Program-made: the position numbers and the translations under genes | In this document: positions 37,401 through 52,700 of the stretch, in pieces | How the letters are laid out: the number at the start of each line of letters is the position of its first letter | How positions within the stretch are numbered: the first letter of the stretch is position 1 | Assembly (NCBI RefSeq): GCF_042242105.1 | Contig: NC_092024.1 | Coordinates: forward strand, 3,853,501-3,917,500 | DNA from: Pempheris klunzingeri | Lineage: Eukaryota; Chordata; Actinopteri; Acropomatiformes; Pempheridae | Direction of reading: 5' to 3' | DNA: 64,000 nt | Notes under the pieces: generated by a model | Databases searched by the model: none | The model's input: only the letters and a program-made list of their open reading frames with translations | What the model was told of the DNA's origin: nothing

Positions 37401-40400
37401 TAAACTCATTCAGATAGGATCTAGACGGTGAGACGGCTCCCAAAAGGTGCCAAGGTCTCGTGCTGTGCAAGCAAATACATAGAGTTGCGATTAAAAATGT
37501 GGATTTCTCTGAAGCGCTCTGAGAGTCCTCTCTGAACAGGCAGCTTTCTATGATAAAAACCTGTTTCGACGCACTCTCCAGTGTTGTCAAACATTCACAT
37601 CATTTCACTGAGCAAACAGCAAGAAAAGAGGCGCTTTTCCAGCTCATGTCTTAACAGAATGAAAGGCAGAGACCTGACTGAATAACCTCGCTCAGATCAA
37701 GAACTGTTCTTGCTTTAACATGCAGTCAAAGCAGTGATACCATACCTGCAGGTTGTTCTGACTCATTCACAAATCCAAGCAGAGTAAATAACAAAAGGGC
37801 ATAAATGAAGTTTCCTGTGTCCAGTCTATGTAACAAGTCTTGAGTGGCTACCTGCCGTCCTTCTATGCAAACCTTGAACTATTAGCTCTCCACTAGGTAT
37901 TCCCCTTGTGTTTACTCATAGCAGTGACAGATGTCAGGTAGGTGGAGTATCTGGGTGCCATATCTTGTGGCTCACTTCCTTATCTGTCAGCCACAGCTCG
38001 GCTTCATGCACTGATCTCAGACAGGAACAGCGATGATGATCTCAATTACTGTCAAATACAGCAGAGAATTCCATCTTTCAGACTGCACGTGTAAGCAAAG
38101 TGTCAACGAAGCAATGCGTTTGGAGTTTTTCCCAGCTGTGATCTCAAAGAAATTGATACTACAGTTCTCATATTACACAACTATGACATAATTGTATCCC
38201 TGAAAACTTTGGATAAAACAGTTCCCTAATGACTCCCACTGACACAAACATATGGGAGCAGGTTTGACAGGTATGAGTTTAAGGAAAACAGCCCAGGGAC
38301 AACGAGATCCCACAGGCTCGTGTCCACCTTGTCTTAAAGGGGAAGCGCACCATCATGGGCCTAAAACATGTTACTTCAACCACCTTAGGCGGGCTCGTCT
38401 GTTACTGAGCATTAACCGCCGTGCCCTACAAGTAGAAATGAGCTGAGGTGGGTGACGTCGTGGAGTTGTGCAGCTGTTTGGAGAACAAACTGGAGAAGAA
38501 AGCCACGCATGGCCATATCCTCGATCCAGCCCTTATAATAAACACGGAGCCTGCATGGAACAGTGATTGGAAAAATCCATACTCGGCTACAGAAAAGTAA
38601 ATAAGATCATCGCGTACTATTCTCACTAGCATGTGTCTTCTGCTTCCTGCTGAGTGTACACAAAGTTTACCTGTCAGCCGCATGCTGCCACACCTTCTTC
38701 CAACAGTGACCTAATTACTCTTATTGGTCCTTCTGGAAATATTAACTGTGGTGAAAACATAATGTCAGTGTAACTTTATTCTCTTGCTAATCAAGATATT
38801 AGCTTGTACATTAACGAGCAGAGCTGCTGGTAACAGAATGCTATACTGATTTGCCCAAAATCTTCACTCAGCAAAATAAAACGGGAACTGGACAGCAAAC
38901 ATGCAGTGGTGGAAAATGTATTAGTTACAGTATCAAAAATACTCCGTCACATGTAAAAGTCTGCACTTGTGTAAAAGTGTCATAATACTATATACATATC
39001 TGGATTATCATTGCTGATGCTTTAATGTAAAGTAGCACTTCACTGTTTGGACAGGTCGAGGTGAAGGTGATGAAAATGAATGTAGTGGAATAAAAGGTAC
39101 AATATTTCCCTCTCAAACACAGTAGAGTAGAAGTGTGATGTAGGATAAAACACTCAAGTAAACATCAAAACTGTACCTAGTAAGCACTAGAGCCTGATCG
39201 CGTTCCACCACTGAGCAAAGTTAGATCTTAAAAGTACTAAAACAATAACTCACACACAAAGTCTTTTCAAAACTATGGTGGTGGGCCTCAGAGGAATTAT
39301 TGTCTGTCAATATGAATTTTACTGGGAATCTTATTTAATATACCAAAAACAACATCATTACTTGGGTTGAAAGTTAAATTGGAATTATCGAAATTAGTTA
39401 ATTGTCCCTCAAGTCAATGCTTCTATCAAGAAATGAGCAACGATTAAAGTCATGTAGAGTCATTCTTTGCAGTGGCTACAAAACAATAATCATACTGCAG
39501 ACATTGTACTTTTGGACAATGGACACGCACACATGCACGCACTGAAGATTAGATCTAAAGCTCTTAGTTTAACAAAAAAAAGAAAAAAAAGAGTCCATAA
39601 AACCAACCTTGAAGAACTTGGAGGGCGAAGTAGGGCTGTGTGGCTGAGTCATGTCAAAGCTGATCATGGAGTTGCACTCCGAGTGAGGATCCCACTGCGA
39701 TTCAGCCAGGAAGCTGCGCTCTGTGGAAACACTCATCTGGTCGTAGCTCCTGGTGGAGAGCGGCAGGAAACGGAGAGAGAGAGGAGGGGGGAGGGGGGGC
39801 AGAGAGGATGTTATGTCATTGGCTTTTGTTTCTCTTCTCTATCCAACAGTACTCATGTTTTTACAGTATTGTGCATTCGAACTCCTGCTCATGAAACCTT
39901 TGGTTGATATGCCATTGAATGTGAACCGATCTTTGCCTTCCAGTTTGAAGATGAAACTACATGAAGAGTAGAGTCTGTAATTCATATGAGCATTTGTGTC
40001 GCTCCAGTTCAAATACTTATGGGTAATATCCAAACAGAACCTCAAACCCAGGCCAGCCCTGCTCTGGTGTTAATGTAAGAACATGTTAGTGTTCTTAGGT
40101 GCGCTGGCACCTCTGACTGGTTTGAACTGCACTTCAATTGTGCCTTTGGGCTCAGCTGGAAAAACACACAGGAGACAAACAACACGACACTTGAAGGACA
40201 ACATTCACTCCGCAGCAGAGAACCGCGCACGCTGAGCAATTAGAGCGCCGTCGAGGATTCTGGGACACATGTGAGGCATGAGGAGGTGCGTCTATTTTAG
40301 GAGGAGTGGCGTCTCTGCAGCTGAAGTTAGTCAGCTGCAAACGGATCACACCCACTGTGGAACCAAAGATTCCTCTGAGCAGTGAGCAGTGCGACACAAC

Positions 40401-43400
40401 GACGAGACAACAGGCAACATTCCACCTTGTTTTAAACAGTGCATGTGCTACATTTGTAGTCAAAGCAATGCTGTGCCGTGTCTACAGCATGGTGCTGTGT
40501 CATGGCACAGTTATGGGTCCGAGTGCACAGAGCGCTCGCAGACAGCAGGCTCCACATGTGACGTCTTCCAAAGTGCAACATGTCCAAACGCCAGTATTCA
40601 CTCAGTAAGAGAGGACGCTAATCCTTCAGTTTAGACAGTAAGACTTCAGTTTACTCCTGGATGTTGTTTGATGAGACATAAAAAGCAATATGACAGCATA
40701 CCGTTGGCACCTGCGGCAGTTACTCTGCAGCACCTTGTCCCCAGCAGCAAACACCAGCACGAGTCACGAGTCTGCAATGTGCTGTTTCCCCACAAGGGGG
40801 CAGAGCCAGATCGGTTTTCCAGGAAAGCTGACGGAAATACAATTGAACTGACAAGACAGTAATTTACTTTGTGAAGTCATCAATAATCTAAAGTTCAGTA
40901 TATAGACAAAGAGTCATTCTGTGCTTTGAAGCTCTGAAAGCCCAGAGTGAGAACAGTGGACCCAGATGGCACGATCACAGCCATCATACCATATTTACAT
41001 TCTTTGTGCAGACCACACCTAACCTGGCATGGTCCTCAGTGGCTCGATAAAACAAGCTGATCATCTAATTGTGCACTTCACTGGAGCTATTAAAATGATA
41101 TTTACGTGACCTAATAAAGAAACGTGCAGGACGTCACACTTTTGTCCCTGAGTACATTTTTATTTTTTCTATGTCTCTATGTTATTATTATTTTTTGAGT
41201 GATGCAAAGTCATCATAGAGACAGACCTAACATTCAGTGAGACAAGCATTATATTAAACAGAAAATAGATTTAAGTACCTAACAGTCTACCTATGTGGAC
41301 TACAGCCTCCCTCCAAGTAAAGCCATCACCACTACAGGACTGTCACCGGCACCACATGCAAACACACCCAGGACTCCACTGGGTGTGTTTTGGTGCATTT
41401 GCCTCTGTCAATCAAGATTCCTGATATGCTGCTCGACATCCTCCAGGTAACATGCATGAACTTGTTTTCAATCAAATGTGGTCACAGGGGAATTCAAATA
41501 ACTGCGGCGATCATGCTGATACATGTGGGTGACCCTGGGTTAATGCTATCGCATCAAGTGTTACAGTGCAGCTGTGAATGCCTCCAGCATGTGAACCCAT
41601 TTATATTCTTTTGGGATTTGACACACTGACTGTCACAGCATCAGTGCAACAGTAGATTGATGTACCCTACAATGCCAGGCTGTGTTATGTAAAACCACTT
41701 TGTGGTTTTGCCAGATCACAAACGTGTGATCAATAAGCAGTAAACAAGCAGCGGAGGAATCTTGAAGGAGAAAACATGAGCAGCGCTGGCTGACCAATCA
41801 CAGCAGGGTATCGAGTGGCTTTATTCTTATGGAGGTTCCTGTCAGTTTGAGCAATGTAATGACCCCCTAACAAGTATAAATCCAGCTTAAAAATAAGAAT
41901 ATATCTTGTATTTGAAGTGCAGTGTGGTCTAATAAGGATACTGATGATGGAAAATAAACAGTTGTGTATTTTTTGTGGCAAGAAACTTGTTCGAAGGTGC
42001 AATATGAAGGTGCTCATGGTCCTGCTGCACTTGCTTGGAAGCTTCTGACCTTTAAAGGCAAATAAAAGTGAACAAAAAAACACAATAAACACAAAAACAG
42101 TGACGGCTGAGGTTTAGAGCTGAGCAGGCGGGAAGCCTGCGACCACTGAACACGTTTAAAGCTTACTGCGAAGGGAAAAAGCGGCCGACGTATTCTGGAC
42201 AACCTTCAGGCAGTGTTTTAAATGAACGAGCATGTGCCTGAACGTCTTCAGTCATATGCAGCTGAGGGCCATGCATCTTCTCCTAAACAGTGACAGCTCG
42301 CTGGGAAAACAACAACTGCTCCGTGTGCATCCTTCCCTCAGAGAGAGATCCCTGAAGTTTCCCACCATCTTCTCCACATGCAGGCACAAACCAGCTCCAA
42401 CTTGTCTGAAGTTTCACTTTGTTTCACCTGAGACAAAAGCTCTACTGTCGTAAACGCACAATTCATGAGATTTTAACAGGGAATGTTCGCCATTATGCCT
42501 CTAGCACAACGTAGCAAGTGATGTCAGTCCTCAAATATTTCTGGGGGTAAAGGTTCAGCATTCAGAGGAGATCTGATCTAACACTGGCTGTGCAGTGAGA
42601 GGTGGCTGGCTGCTCTTAAACCCCCCTCCCTTTTCTGTGGCCTTATCTAATCATTCTAAAGAGGTGAGCACTGTGAGACCAAGAATGATGGATGGATAAA
42701 GGTTAGTGTAACAGTGGCGGCTGGAGAGGTCGCGCATGTAGTTACTGCTGCTGTTTGGTTTCCAATGTTGATGAAATGATCATTAGTTTTCGACAAACTG
42801 CTTTGTGATCTCACAAAGGTTGCGTCACACACCAAAGTACATTTCATGTGGCACAATGTGCAGCATCGGGGCACCACTGAGTTTGGATTTGCTTTCTGGA
42901 AGAGGAAAACCAGTTGACAGAATATATTATGGTGTAAGTAAAGGACATAAATGTATATTGTAATATAGGATTTTGTCTGGTTAGCAAGTAAGAAGGTTTT
43001 CTGGATCAAACAACCAGGCAGGAATGTCTGTTTTTGGTCCTTGAAATGAAATACCTGACTGTAGTTTCACAAATTGATGCAAACATTTTTATAAAAATCA
43101 ATCCAGTTGTTTCAACATCCAAACTAACATTCACATGATGTGTAATTAGGAGGGACACCACGCTGTGCAGTCCCGTCTGGTGCTAATGCACGACCTGCTG
43201 CTCTGTAAGTAAACTGGCAAATGACTGTTGTCTTTGTCGGGACACAATGGAGACAGCTAATGAAGCATGCCCATTCGAGGAGGCATTTTGGACCAGACTG
43301 GTCTGAACCACCTGAGACAAAAGCCCTACTATCATAAGCGCACATTTGATGAGATTTTAACGAGCAATGCTTGCCGTTATGCCTGTAGCACAACATGGCA

Positions 43401-46400
43401 CCTGATGTCCACCTGATGAACCATAGCAATTTCAGGAAGCATTTTGGACGACACTCCATACATGGAAAATTGCTGCTTATGCAGTTTGTCGAGAAATGCA
43501 ACTTGCTCACAGCAACATTCTGTAGGTACCTGTTAGCTAGTTTAACGTGAAGTAGCTTTAACCCAGACAAACCTTGAAGGAAGAGTTTTATCTGTGCTTA
43601 TTCCTTATCATCAGAGTAAGATCAAAATGCCACCATCTGACACTCTGCCTGTCTCTGCCTTGTCCAGGAAATAGTCAGCAGATAAGCTCCCTCTCTACCT
43701 TTGAGCAAAGCCAGGCTACCTGTTTCCCCCTGCCCCCAGGCTTAATGCTGAGCTGAGCTGAGCTGAGCTCCAGCCGGAGCTTCATGCTCAGCATACAGCA
43801 GCTTACTCAAGCTTGTGTATGCACAAACTTCCACCAAGCTGTCATGAACTCAACCCACTGCGGTTTCTAAGCCAACCCAAAGATAAACACTGCGCTGGTA
43901 CAGGTCACAACATGCTGGTCTAAGAAAAGGTTATCAGCACAAACTTTTCTTTCATTGCTTCGGAATAAAACAGGCAAATAAACCAAGCGCTTTTCAGTGA
44001 GCTCGGCAAACTGCAGACCTGTGCAGAGCTACTGGATGAACTCAAACAAGGGATGGAAAAGATTCAACTGCTGACTCACCCTCTGTTAGGCTTACGAGGG
44101 GTGTAATGACTCACTAGAGGCTATTGATGGAAGATACGTTGTTCTAATAAGAAAACAAAAATCCCAGCCCGCACTTAGGAAAGTCACTGATCTGACTGCT
44201 GTGCACAATAGGAACAGGCTGTGATACACAGACTGGGCATGGCTGGACTGCTGCCTGCCGTAAGGGCTTGTTCCAAGGTCAAGTTGACCAATAAGAAAAG
44301 CTGGAGTTGCCCACTGAGCTCCAGTGCAATGCCTCATTTTCTTTTTTCATGCTCAGACACAGAGCTCAACACTTTCCCCCCTATGACTGCAAAAAGCTTG
44401 ATGTTACGCTAAATAACGAATGACACAGTCATAAAACAAATCAATACAATAACCTGAAGCGCGAACAACAAGATATAAATAGGCTTTGCACTGTGAATCG
44501 AGAACAGCCGTTGTTTGTAAGGCCGACGGTGCGTTCGGGAGTGCCTGGAACGACTGCTGTTTGCCAGATGCTGGGCAGGGCCGCTACCAGCAGCTGGCTG
44601 CAGCCAACTGTACTTCCACTTGGACCACTGACTGGTATGACTGCGTGCGATGGAAACAGAGCCAGTGTGTTTGTGAATACTTTCAAATGTGCTCTTCATC
44701 TGCAGAGTGCAGACATGATAATGCATCTTCTTAAAAAAAAAAAAAACACAACCAAACTCTTCTGTCCGAGCAGTGAAGAGCCACCTGCACTGCTCCACTC
44801 CTGCAGAAAGCAAAGTGCACTGGAAGTCATAAAACATACATCCAGTATATTATTGTTACAATAATACCTGATGTTATCACAAGTACAAGCGGATGCCAAT
44901 GTTACAATGGAAGTTTACAATGCTGACATGTTGACTTTGGAGACAGCATCTTCCCTTTTCTCTCTCACTCTCTTTTCCCCAAGTTCTAATACCTATAACC
45001 TAGTAATTCTCACAACTTTGATTTAGTGAGTTAATTATCGGCTGAGGCTGAGCTGTCAAAAGGATTTCTAATGCAAATGATGTAAAAAGTTGACACAAGA
45101 TTTACGTACTGCTTGTATGTTCAGACTGGTTTGAAAATACCGGATTTACTCTTTTCTCTTTCACACAAAAAAAGAAGAGCCAAACTCTGAGGCGCAGAGG
45201 CTACAAACAGTAAAATGGTGTTCCCAAAGCTGTCTCCTGTGCCTGATAAGTTGCACTGCTGATGATCAACAGCATTCTTTTGAACTTTGACGAAGACAAC
45301 TTTACCAAGGAGTCAAGAGGAACTTGAGGCAGCTCACTGTGGTAAGAGCCACTCCTTTCGCAGGCCTGAAGATATATGAATCAGAATGAGAATCAGAATC
45401 AGAATTACTTTAATAATCCCCAGGGGGAAATTGCTTAATTAACATGTATGTGAGAGCTGTGTGACTCATCAAAGTGTGCAGTAAGTTACATATTAGCTTC
45501 TGTGTTTGAAACCCACCAATGAAGGAACACAAACAGGTTAAATAGCAGGACCGAAGCCAGGTCATGTTTACTGTGGGTAAACCTGCATGTTTGCTGCTCC
45601 CTCGCCTTGATTTTAATAGCTGTGTTTGACGGCCTGCTGCGGCACAAAGGGACCACAATGAGGTGTTTACGCTGGAGTTAACACCCAGCAATCCTGACAG
45701 CCATTCAGCGCGCGTTGCACGGCCGTCACCTGACAAAGTGTGTATTTAGCATTTAATCCATCCATGAAACATCCATGCAATACACAAAAACAGACATGCA
45801 CGCAAGATAGCATTGTGAATTTATCTCTTAACATACTAAAGAATAATGACAAACTGTTACTAATATTGTGCATGACTTTGAATTTAACAAACCTGGTGGT
45901 TGACACAACTAACAGAGTATAGGTCCTGTATTTAACAGTTATTGCTTCAATGTAAACATTTTCAAACCGGTTTGATAAGCCAAATACCAAAGCGGACAGG
46001 TATTGTAGAATTCTACCAGCGGGTGTCGCATGTGACTCAGACGCTCCCAAATGGAACATAACGAGAAGACCAGGAACGGGAGCGTAGTGGCGCCGTGATC
46101 AGGACACGGTGACGTGATATTTTCACAGCAAGTTAGCTGTGTTTTTTCATGCATTGTTTTTTTGGCTTCGAATTGCAATTCTTGTTTTCTTTGCTCTGCC
46201 ACACAGCATGGTGATGCAGTGACACAGCCCCAAGACATGCAAGTGTAGGTTTATTGGTGACTCTGGCGACCAGTCCAGGGTGACCCCGCCTCTCGCCCAA
46301 AGTCAGCTGCGATTGGCTCCAGCTCCCCCGCGACCCTGACAGTACAGATGATGGATGCTCTGCCACAGCACACCTGGTGCACCGTCCCCCCTGACCTACC

Positions 46401-46756
46401 TATCTGTGGTCGGTCAATCACTGGTTAGGGTAACACCTTTCTACTCACTACATTCACACTCACCCATGGTTGCTCCATTTATAGCCTAAACAAACATAAT
46501 ATTATGTTAATCACGTTGTCATATTGCAATTTCTCTCTCTCTGTCCAACCTCCACCCAACACGGACCCCTACAGAAGCCGCCCACATCGAGCCTGAGTCT
46601 GTTCCAGGTTTCTTCCCGTTAAAGGGGAGTTCTTCCTGCCACTGAATTCTTGAATCCTTAATGTTGAATTCCTAAATCTCTCTCTAATTAAAGAGTTTGG
46701 TCTAGACCTGCTCTTTATGTAAAGCGTCTTGAGATAACGCTGTTATCTTGGCGCTA

Positions 46757-46788
<32 letters not shown>

Positions 46789-49700
46789 TTTTACTAATGA
46801 AATACAGCCCGATTGCTAATGTAGGCTACTTTTTGATTTGCCAGAACGTCTCACAATGACAAATGCCCGTTCAGTCAGTTTGAATAAAATCAAACCAGTT
46901 TAAGCTCGTACAACCAATCGGATCGGACAAGACACACAGGCACCGACAGTCACGACTGAATGGGACTTTGTTGAGATCACCCTGGTTTATGCAGCCAGTC
47001 GAACATTAATGAAAAGTAGTTTGTCCACACAAGAGTAACACACATTTAAAAAGCTTGTGAGAAGCTCGGTTTCAGCAGTCGAGGTGGCAACTTTTTGGTA
47101 GCTGCTTTACAATCCACTTACAATTATTTAAACCTAGTTTTGTCACTCAAACCAGCTTTAAATGAGGCCTGGTCCAGTTATCAGGTGACATTCATTTGTT
47201 CTATTCAGACTGTTTTTTTTTAAATCAAACAGCACAATGTACACAGGAAGCACATAACTGGAGTGATTTAAGTTCAGATTATGCTGCGTCGGTCTACTTT
47301 CCAGTTTGGTAATAACAGTGGTTAGCCTCACACAGCCAGAGCACAGGCTGCATTACACGGCTTTGTTGAAATACTCGATTCTGGCACTCTACGGTCTCTT
47401 ATTAATGTGTCGTGGACTGTTGCCATGTAAAACAGGCCGCTGCTGTGTGCAAAGTTCGGAAGCAATAAAAAATAATTTCTGAATAAATAAGCAGGATAAT
47501 GTTCAGCGAGTGGATGATGCAACACCACCCTGCTGGGGTTAGTTCTGCAACAATGCTGGCTCACTGTAAATTATCGCTTATGCAGCTTTAGCCCTGTTGT
47601 TTTAGTATTTACATATTGGCACCATTAAAGTATGCTAAATCAGCTATTAACAGCCCCCGTTTTCAATATACCCATGGACGTATAGACAGTTATCACTAGA
47701 TAACTTTAATAATAATTCACTAGCATGGCTAAAAAAAATACTTTGCAGAGGCTTAAACAGTCAGTTGGGGAGGGCTGGGACAAAAGTATAACTTCTTTGT
47801 ATTTCCCTCTTTGCACAGAGAGGCATTTATTTAGAGTAACCATATTTGTAATGTGAACAACATACACACGACCTCCACCAATACCAGACCAGAAATTGAC
47901 TGTTGCGCATTGCTACTTTTGCAGAACTCTGTCGGGACGAAAGAAACAAACATGTAAGTAAAACAGCTGGATATCAGATATGGCACAAAAAAAAAAAAGT
48001 GTCACTGCTTCTCAACCTGTTTCAAAAATCACATAGCAGCTACTGAAGGAACATTAATCTCCATATTTTACAACCTGCAGCCTGGAGCAAAATCATTGAT
48101 GATTCATTTGTTTTCACTTCTAACCAGCCTGCAGCAAATGCCTTCCTTACCCCACCTGTACTCCCCTCTTCTCCCAGTCTAGACAGCACAAAACCGGATA
48201 ATATTCGACACTAGATGTGTATGATTACTCCTAGTAAAGTTCACACCTGCTAGGTTGAACGTGAGGTATAAGTTTGCAGTTTAAAAAGCAGTGTGGCTTT
48301 TTATAAAGGTATGCAGGTCAATCAGCAGTGAGTCATTACTTATCATCTGATCTGCTATAAAGTGCTGCGTTGCTGGCTCTGTGCATTCCTGCAGAGAGGA
48401 GCCGTTGGCACAGCGGAGCAGAGCAGCAGGTAGAGGGATGAACTGGATCACAACCAAACAGAAGGCAGATCTGTTGAGACGTGAAGAAATGGAGTAACAA
48501 CGCATTTTATTCATGTGAGATCCAGTGTGTGTGTGTGTGTGTAATTTCTCCCTTCCCAGTAATAAACAGCTCCAAAGAAGAGTAAAGCAAACAGTTTTAG
48601 GGTTTAGGTGGTTTGAGGTGCTGTCATGCCACCAGACTGAAGAGCAGCTTCTCACCAGAGGCAGTGAGACTCCGACGCTCATCCTCAGCCGATTCTGTTT
48701 GCGATGCTGGATTCAATTAGTCAAAGTCAAACTGTAAAGAACCAAACCCCTGCCGGGTGACCGAGGAGACGATGCTTGATATTTCACCTGTGCCTGAAAA
48801 GAACTCTCAGGAGTAATACTCACTGTCACTATCTGTGAACAACAGGAGCTCAAAGGTGGCGGTTCCACACTGCCCAAGTACGAATGAAAGTCAATTCATT
48901 TTTAGCATAGTCCTACACCATTAATTCTCATTCATTGATAGAATCGATGTAAAATCACTGAATTCATGTAGAATCAACACAAAGGACGTATATTTAAATT
49001 CACTTGCTATTGGTTATTAGCATCTTTTTTACTTTGAATACAGATTTCCAATAAAACCACTAAGGCCATCAAAGCCATCAGCTTTAAAGTCATATTTCTG
49101 ATATGCAAGAAAAATACCAACAAACCACAGGCCTGTTGGTCAAAGTGGCAGCTAAATTTGAAAACCATCAAGGCCTTTAAAATTAGATATCAGCTTGGAA
49201 GGTAAACCCTTCTTCTATGCACTAAAAACAGGGAAGAGAAACTGGAGGCAGAGCAGTAACTGTGACAGCAGGTTTCATGTGCGTCGGCAATAAAAACAAA
49301 TACAGCAACAGATTAAAAATGTAGCTAAGTTTGAAGGTTTGTGCTGTGGTGGGGGGGGCCTGACAGTGGGGGCAAAAAGACACTCATAGGCGTTGGAAAA
49401 AATGAAATGTGGGGTTCCATTAAGAGCAGCACACTCACTTAAACACAACACAGAAGAGACAGAATATTTACTTTAGACCATACTTACTTTGTTGAATACG
49501 TAAATGACAAACATAACTTCTTAAAATCTGTAATTGTCACTGTTTGTTCAACACCTGTCTTGTCTGTGTTTGCACGTGAACGAGCCGATGTGAACAGGTG
49601 TGTATATCTGGCAGTGAGTCGCAGCTCGGGTTGCTCAGCCAACAGCTTCTCGTTAACACGTTACACACACACACACACTTTCACTTTTTAAAGACAGTGC

Positions 49701-52700
49701 AAGTCTCCAAATCTGACAACACCCGTGACTCTCATGTTTGGTTTCTCTGCAAACCTGCTCAGCAGCCCAGCACTCAGTCCTTTGTCAGCTTTATCTTAAA
49801 GGCTACTGTGATAAGTCGTTTTGTAGAGAATCTTAGCTACATTAATATCACATCATAATCCCCTCGTCATCACACCGCCAATAAATACTTGAGATTACAT
49901 TCCGAGACATTCCAGAGGACAAACACTTTCGTTTACCATGACATACCATGTCTAAATGGAATGATAAGCCCAAGATACATGAGAAACAGGTCAATAAAAA
50001 TACCTGATTGTATGGAACGAACACAGTGCCAATCAATCATCAGGGCTGGGTTTTTGGTTCTTTGCCTCAAATCATTGGGATCATTCTATGCAAGGTAACT
50101 CGAGCTTAGTTAAAACGGTATCCCTTTAATTATGGCACCCATCTAAGTAACGTAATGACTTCACAGATATGATTTAACAAAACACAAATGCCTTCCAGTA
50201 AAATTAGCCTGGCACTAAAGTGAGGCAATATCTAAATTTGTTCGAACACGATATTTTGGGAAAGTGTAGCGTCAAAGGTGCCATCAAAGGTTCCCACGGA
50301 TTCATGCTTTCCTCGATCAAAAGTTTTTGATTGACATGATAATCTAATGCCAATTAGCAAATGTTAGCATGCTCCATGCTAAACCTCAGCATGCTGACAT
50401 TGTCATTGAGATATGGAGATAAAACCGATTTGTTGTAACCTGTAAAACATGACGTGCACTTAAACACAGTGATTTGTATCCTCAAATTAAGATTTGTATC
50501 TATTAGTCTAAGGCAACATTTTTGAATTAGAGACACAGATACAAAAAAACTAGATCTACAGATCCAGACATTCAGATCCAAGGAGCCAAGCTGGAGTACC
50601 CTGAGAGCACGGGACGCACGGAGAAAGAGCCCAGATTCAAACCTGGATTGGAACCTGGAGCCGAATCGAAGTTGATGTACAAATGATGATATACTAGGTC
50701 GTATAAACTGTTCGATTTTTTTTATTTTAGTTAACCAAATGAAAATCATGGCCCACCCCTATGATATACAAGCTGCAAATTAGAGGCATCGACACAAAAA
50801 TAGATTTAGAGATACAAATTCAGACTAACAGATACAGATCACTCTACATTTACTGAAACAAGACTAAAGCTGTATTCAGTCTTTAACTCTGGAGCAGTCC
50901 ATGTTTATACACCCCAAACAGACGTTAGTTCTGAGCCTGTGTGGATGGGAGTGTGCCTCTGTGTGTGTGTTTGTGTGTTCAGTCTCGAGCTCAAACCTCA
51001 CCAGGAACTTTTACTTTGTTCTCTCCAGTCTGAAGCGGAGAGCCCTTCAGGGTTGCCAGGTTTGTGTGACAAAACCAGCCCGATTGGCCAATCAAACCAG
51101 GCCAAAACCAGAGCTCAGAATCCGCCCCTGCAAAACCACACACGCTGCTTTTTAACTCCAGCAGAACTGCCGCCATGCTGCTGCCAAACGTACTGTAATA
51201 TCTAAAGAGTAACACCAGTAACATGTTTAGTGTGCGAGCATTAGAAGCACTTTTCCCTACACAGCTCTTTCCCCTGGGTCTTAAATGACCACGTTTAATT
51301 AGATGTAGTATATTATCATTCATAATCTCTATGAACTTTGTCTCTTCCCTTTTCCCTCTCCATCCCTGTCTTCACAACATGAATGGTTTGACTTCATATG
51401 CACAGTAAAATAAGTTATTTCAGATGAAACATGGGCTGTGCTTTCGGGCTGCAGTCTGAAATTAAACTGCCGTGGATCAGTAAGACAACAGAGCCACTGC
51501 GATGTGACATGCGCATGGCTTGTGTTTGCTTGCTAAAAAGATGTCATATGGGGAGGACAGAGAGGAACTGATCCCGAGCCAGTCGACATGGCCTTACCTC
51601 GAGAAATATGAATGTTTACACGGGAGCTAACAGCCAGTCCGAACAACTATTGCTTGAAATGAAACACCACAGAAACGAGAAAATTCAACAGCCAAGATGA
51701 AATTCATTCCTGTGTAACCAAAGTAAAAGATATGGGAATGAATAAGGATATGTGAGCAAACGTTGCATTAGAAATGACCTGCAGAAACCTCTAAAGTACA
51801 GTCAGAAACAACACTGGTGTACTGTTTCTTTCATCAATAACAGTGTATAGACAGCCTTTCCTATCTGACACGATCGAACTCGTGTGACGTGTCAGGAGTT
51901 TTCAGAGACAAAGGCATGTCAGAGAGCGCAATACACATCACTGGAATCTTAAAAGACACGAGTGAAGCTTGATCAAACAACAAACAACACAATAAGCATC
52001 TTTGTTGAAACGGGTTTCTTATTGTGCCACGTAAACCTGAGTCACAACCACCAGATTTCTTAAGTCATTCGTTCGAAGCAAGGTATGACTGAGTGCATTA
52101 CTTGTCAAGTCATGCGTTGCTGTGGGACCACGGGTGTTGTGCACAAAAATGTTGACTCCACACCCAAACTTAAGGGATTTTCTAGAAAATAGATAAGGAA
52201 TGCACAGCTTCTACTGAAGGGTGTGTCGGGTTTATCGGGTCTGATAGGTTTGATTATCTTGGAGGACTGCAGGAGCACCTACTGTAGCTTCAAATACTTT
52301 GGTTAAGGCCACTCTGTGAGACGGACAGCTTTCTCACAGGTCCCGTGGACTTAATTATTATGGCTGCATGCCGAAGAAAGGCCCAAGCACGTATCCTCAC
52401 ACCGTAGCATTTAAACAAGCCATCCACAGTCACAAACTCTGACTCAGTGTTACCAGTGAGCTCGAGCAGGCTGTTCTTTCAGTGTTCCTGTAGTGCATGG
52501 AAGATTTCATGTGCTATACAAGTCACAGGTCTGGAAAGTCAAAAGCCCTGCAACAAAACAACAACAAAATTCACCATTGTCATTTTGACATGACAGAGCA
52601 GCATGCCTCGAGCTAAAGTGTTCTCATCCTTTGGCAAAAACAGTCTTTTCTCAGATAAGGTGGGTACATGTTTGCTCAATCCTGTTCAAAGTGCCTCAGC

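Noticed and set aside
44409..44864. Open frames of 120-140 codons on both strands in crybg1 intron 1
   Set aside because: They have no recognisable domain, no splice-site logic and no coding-like composition, and both strands are equally open. I treat them as chance.
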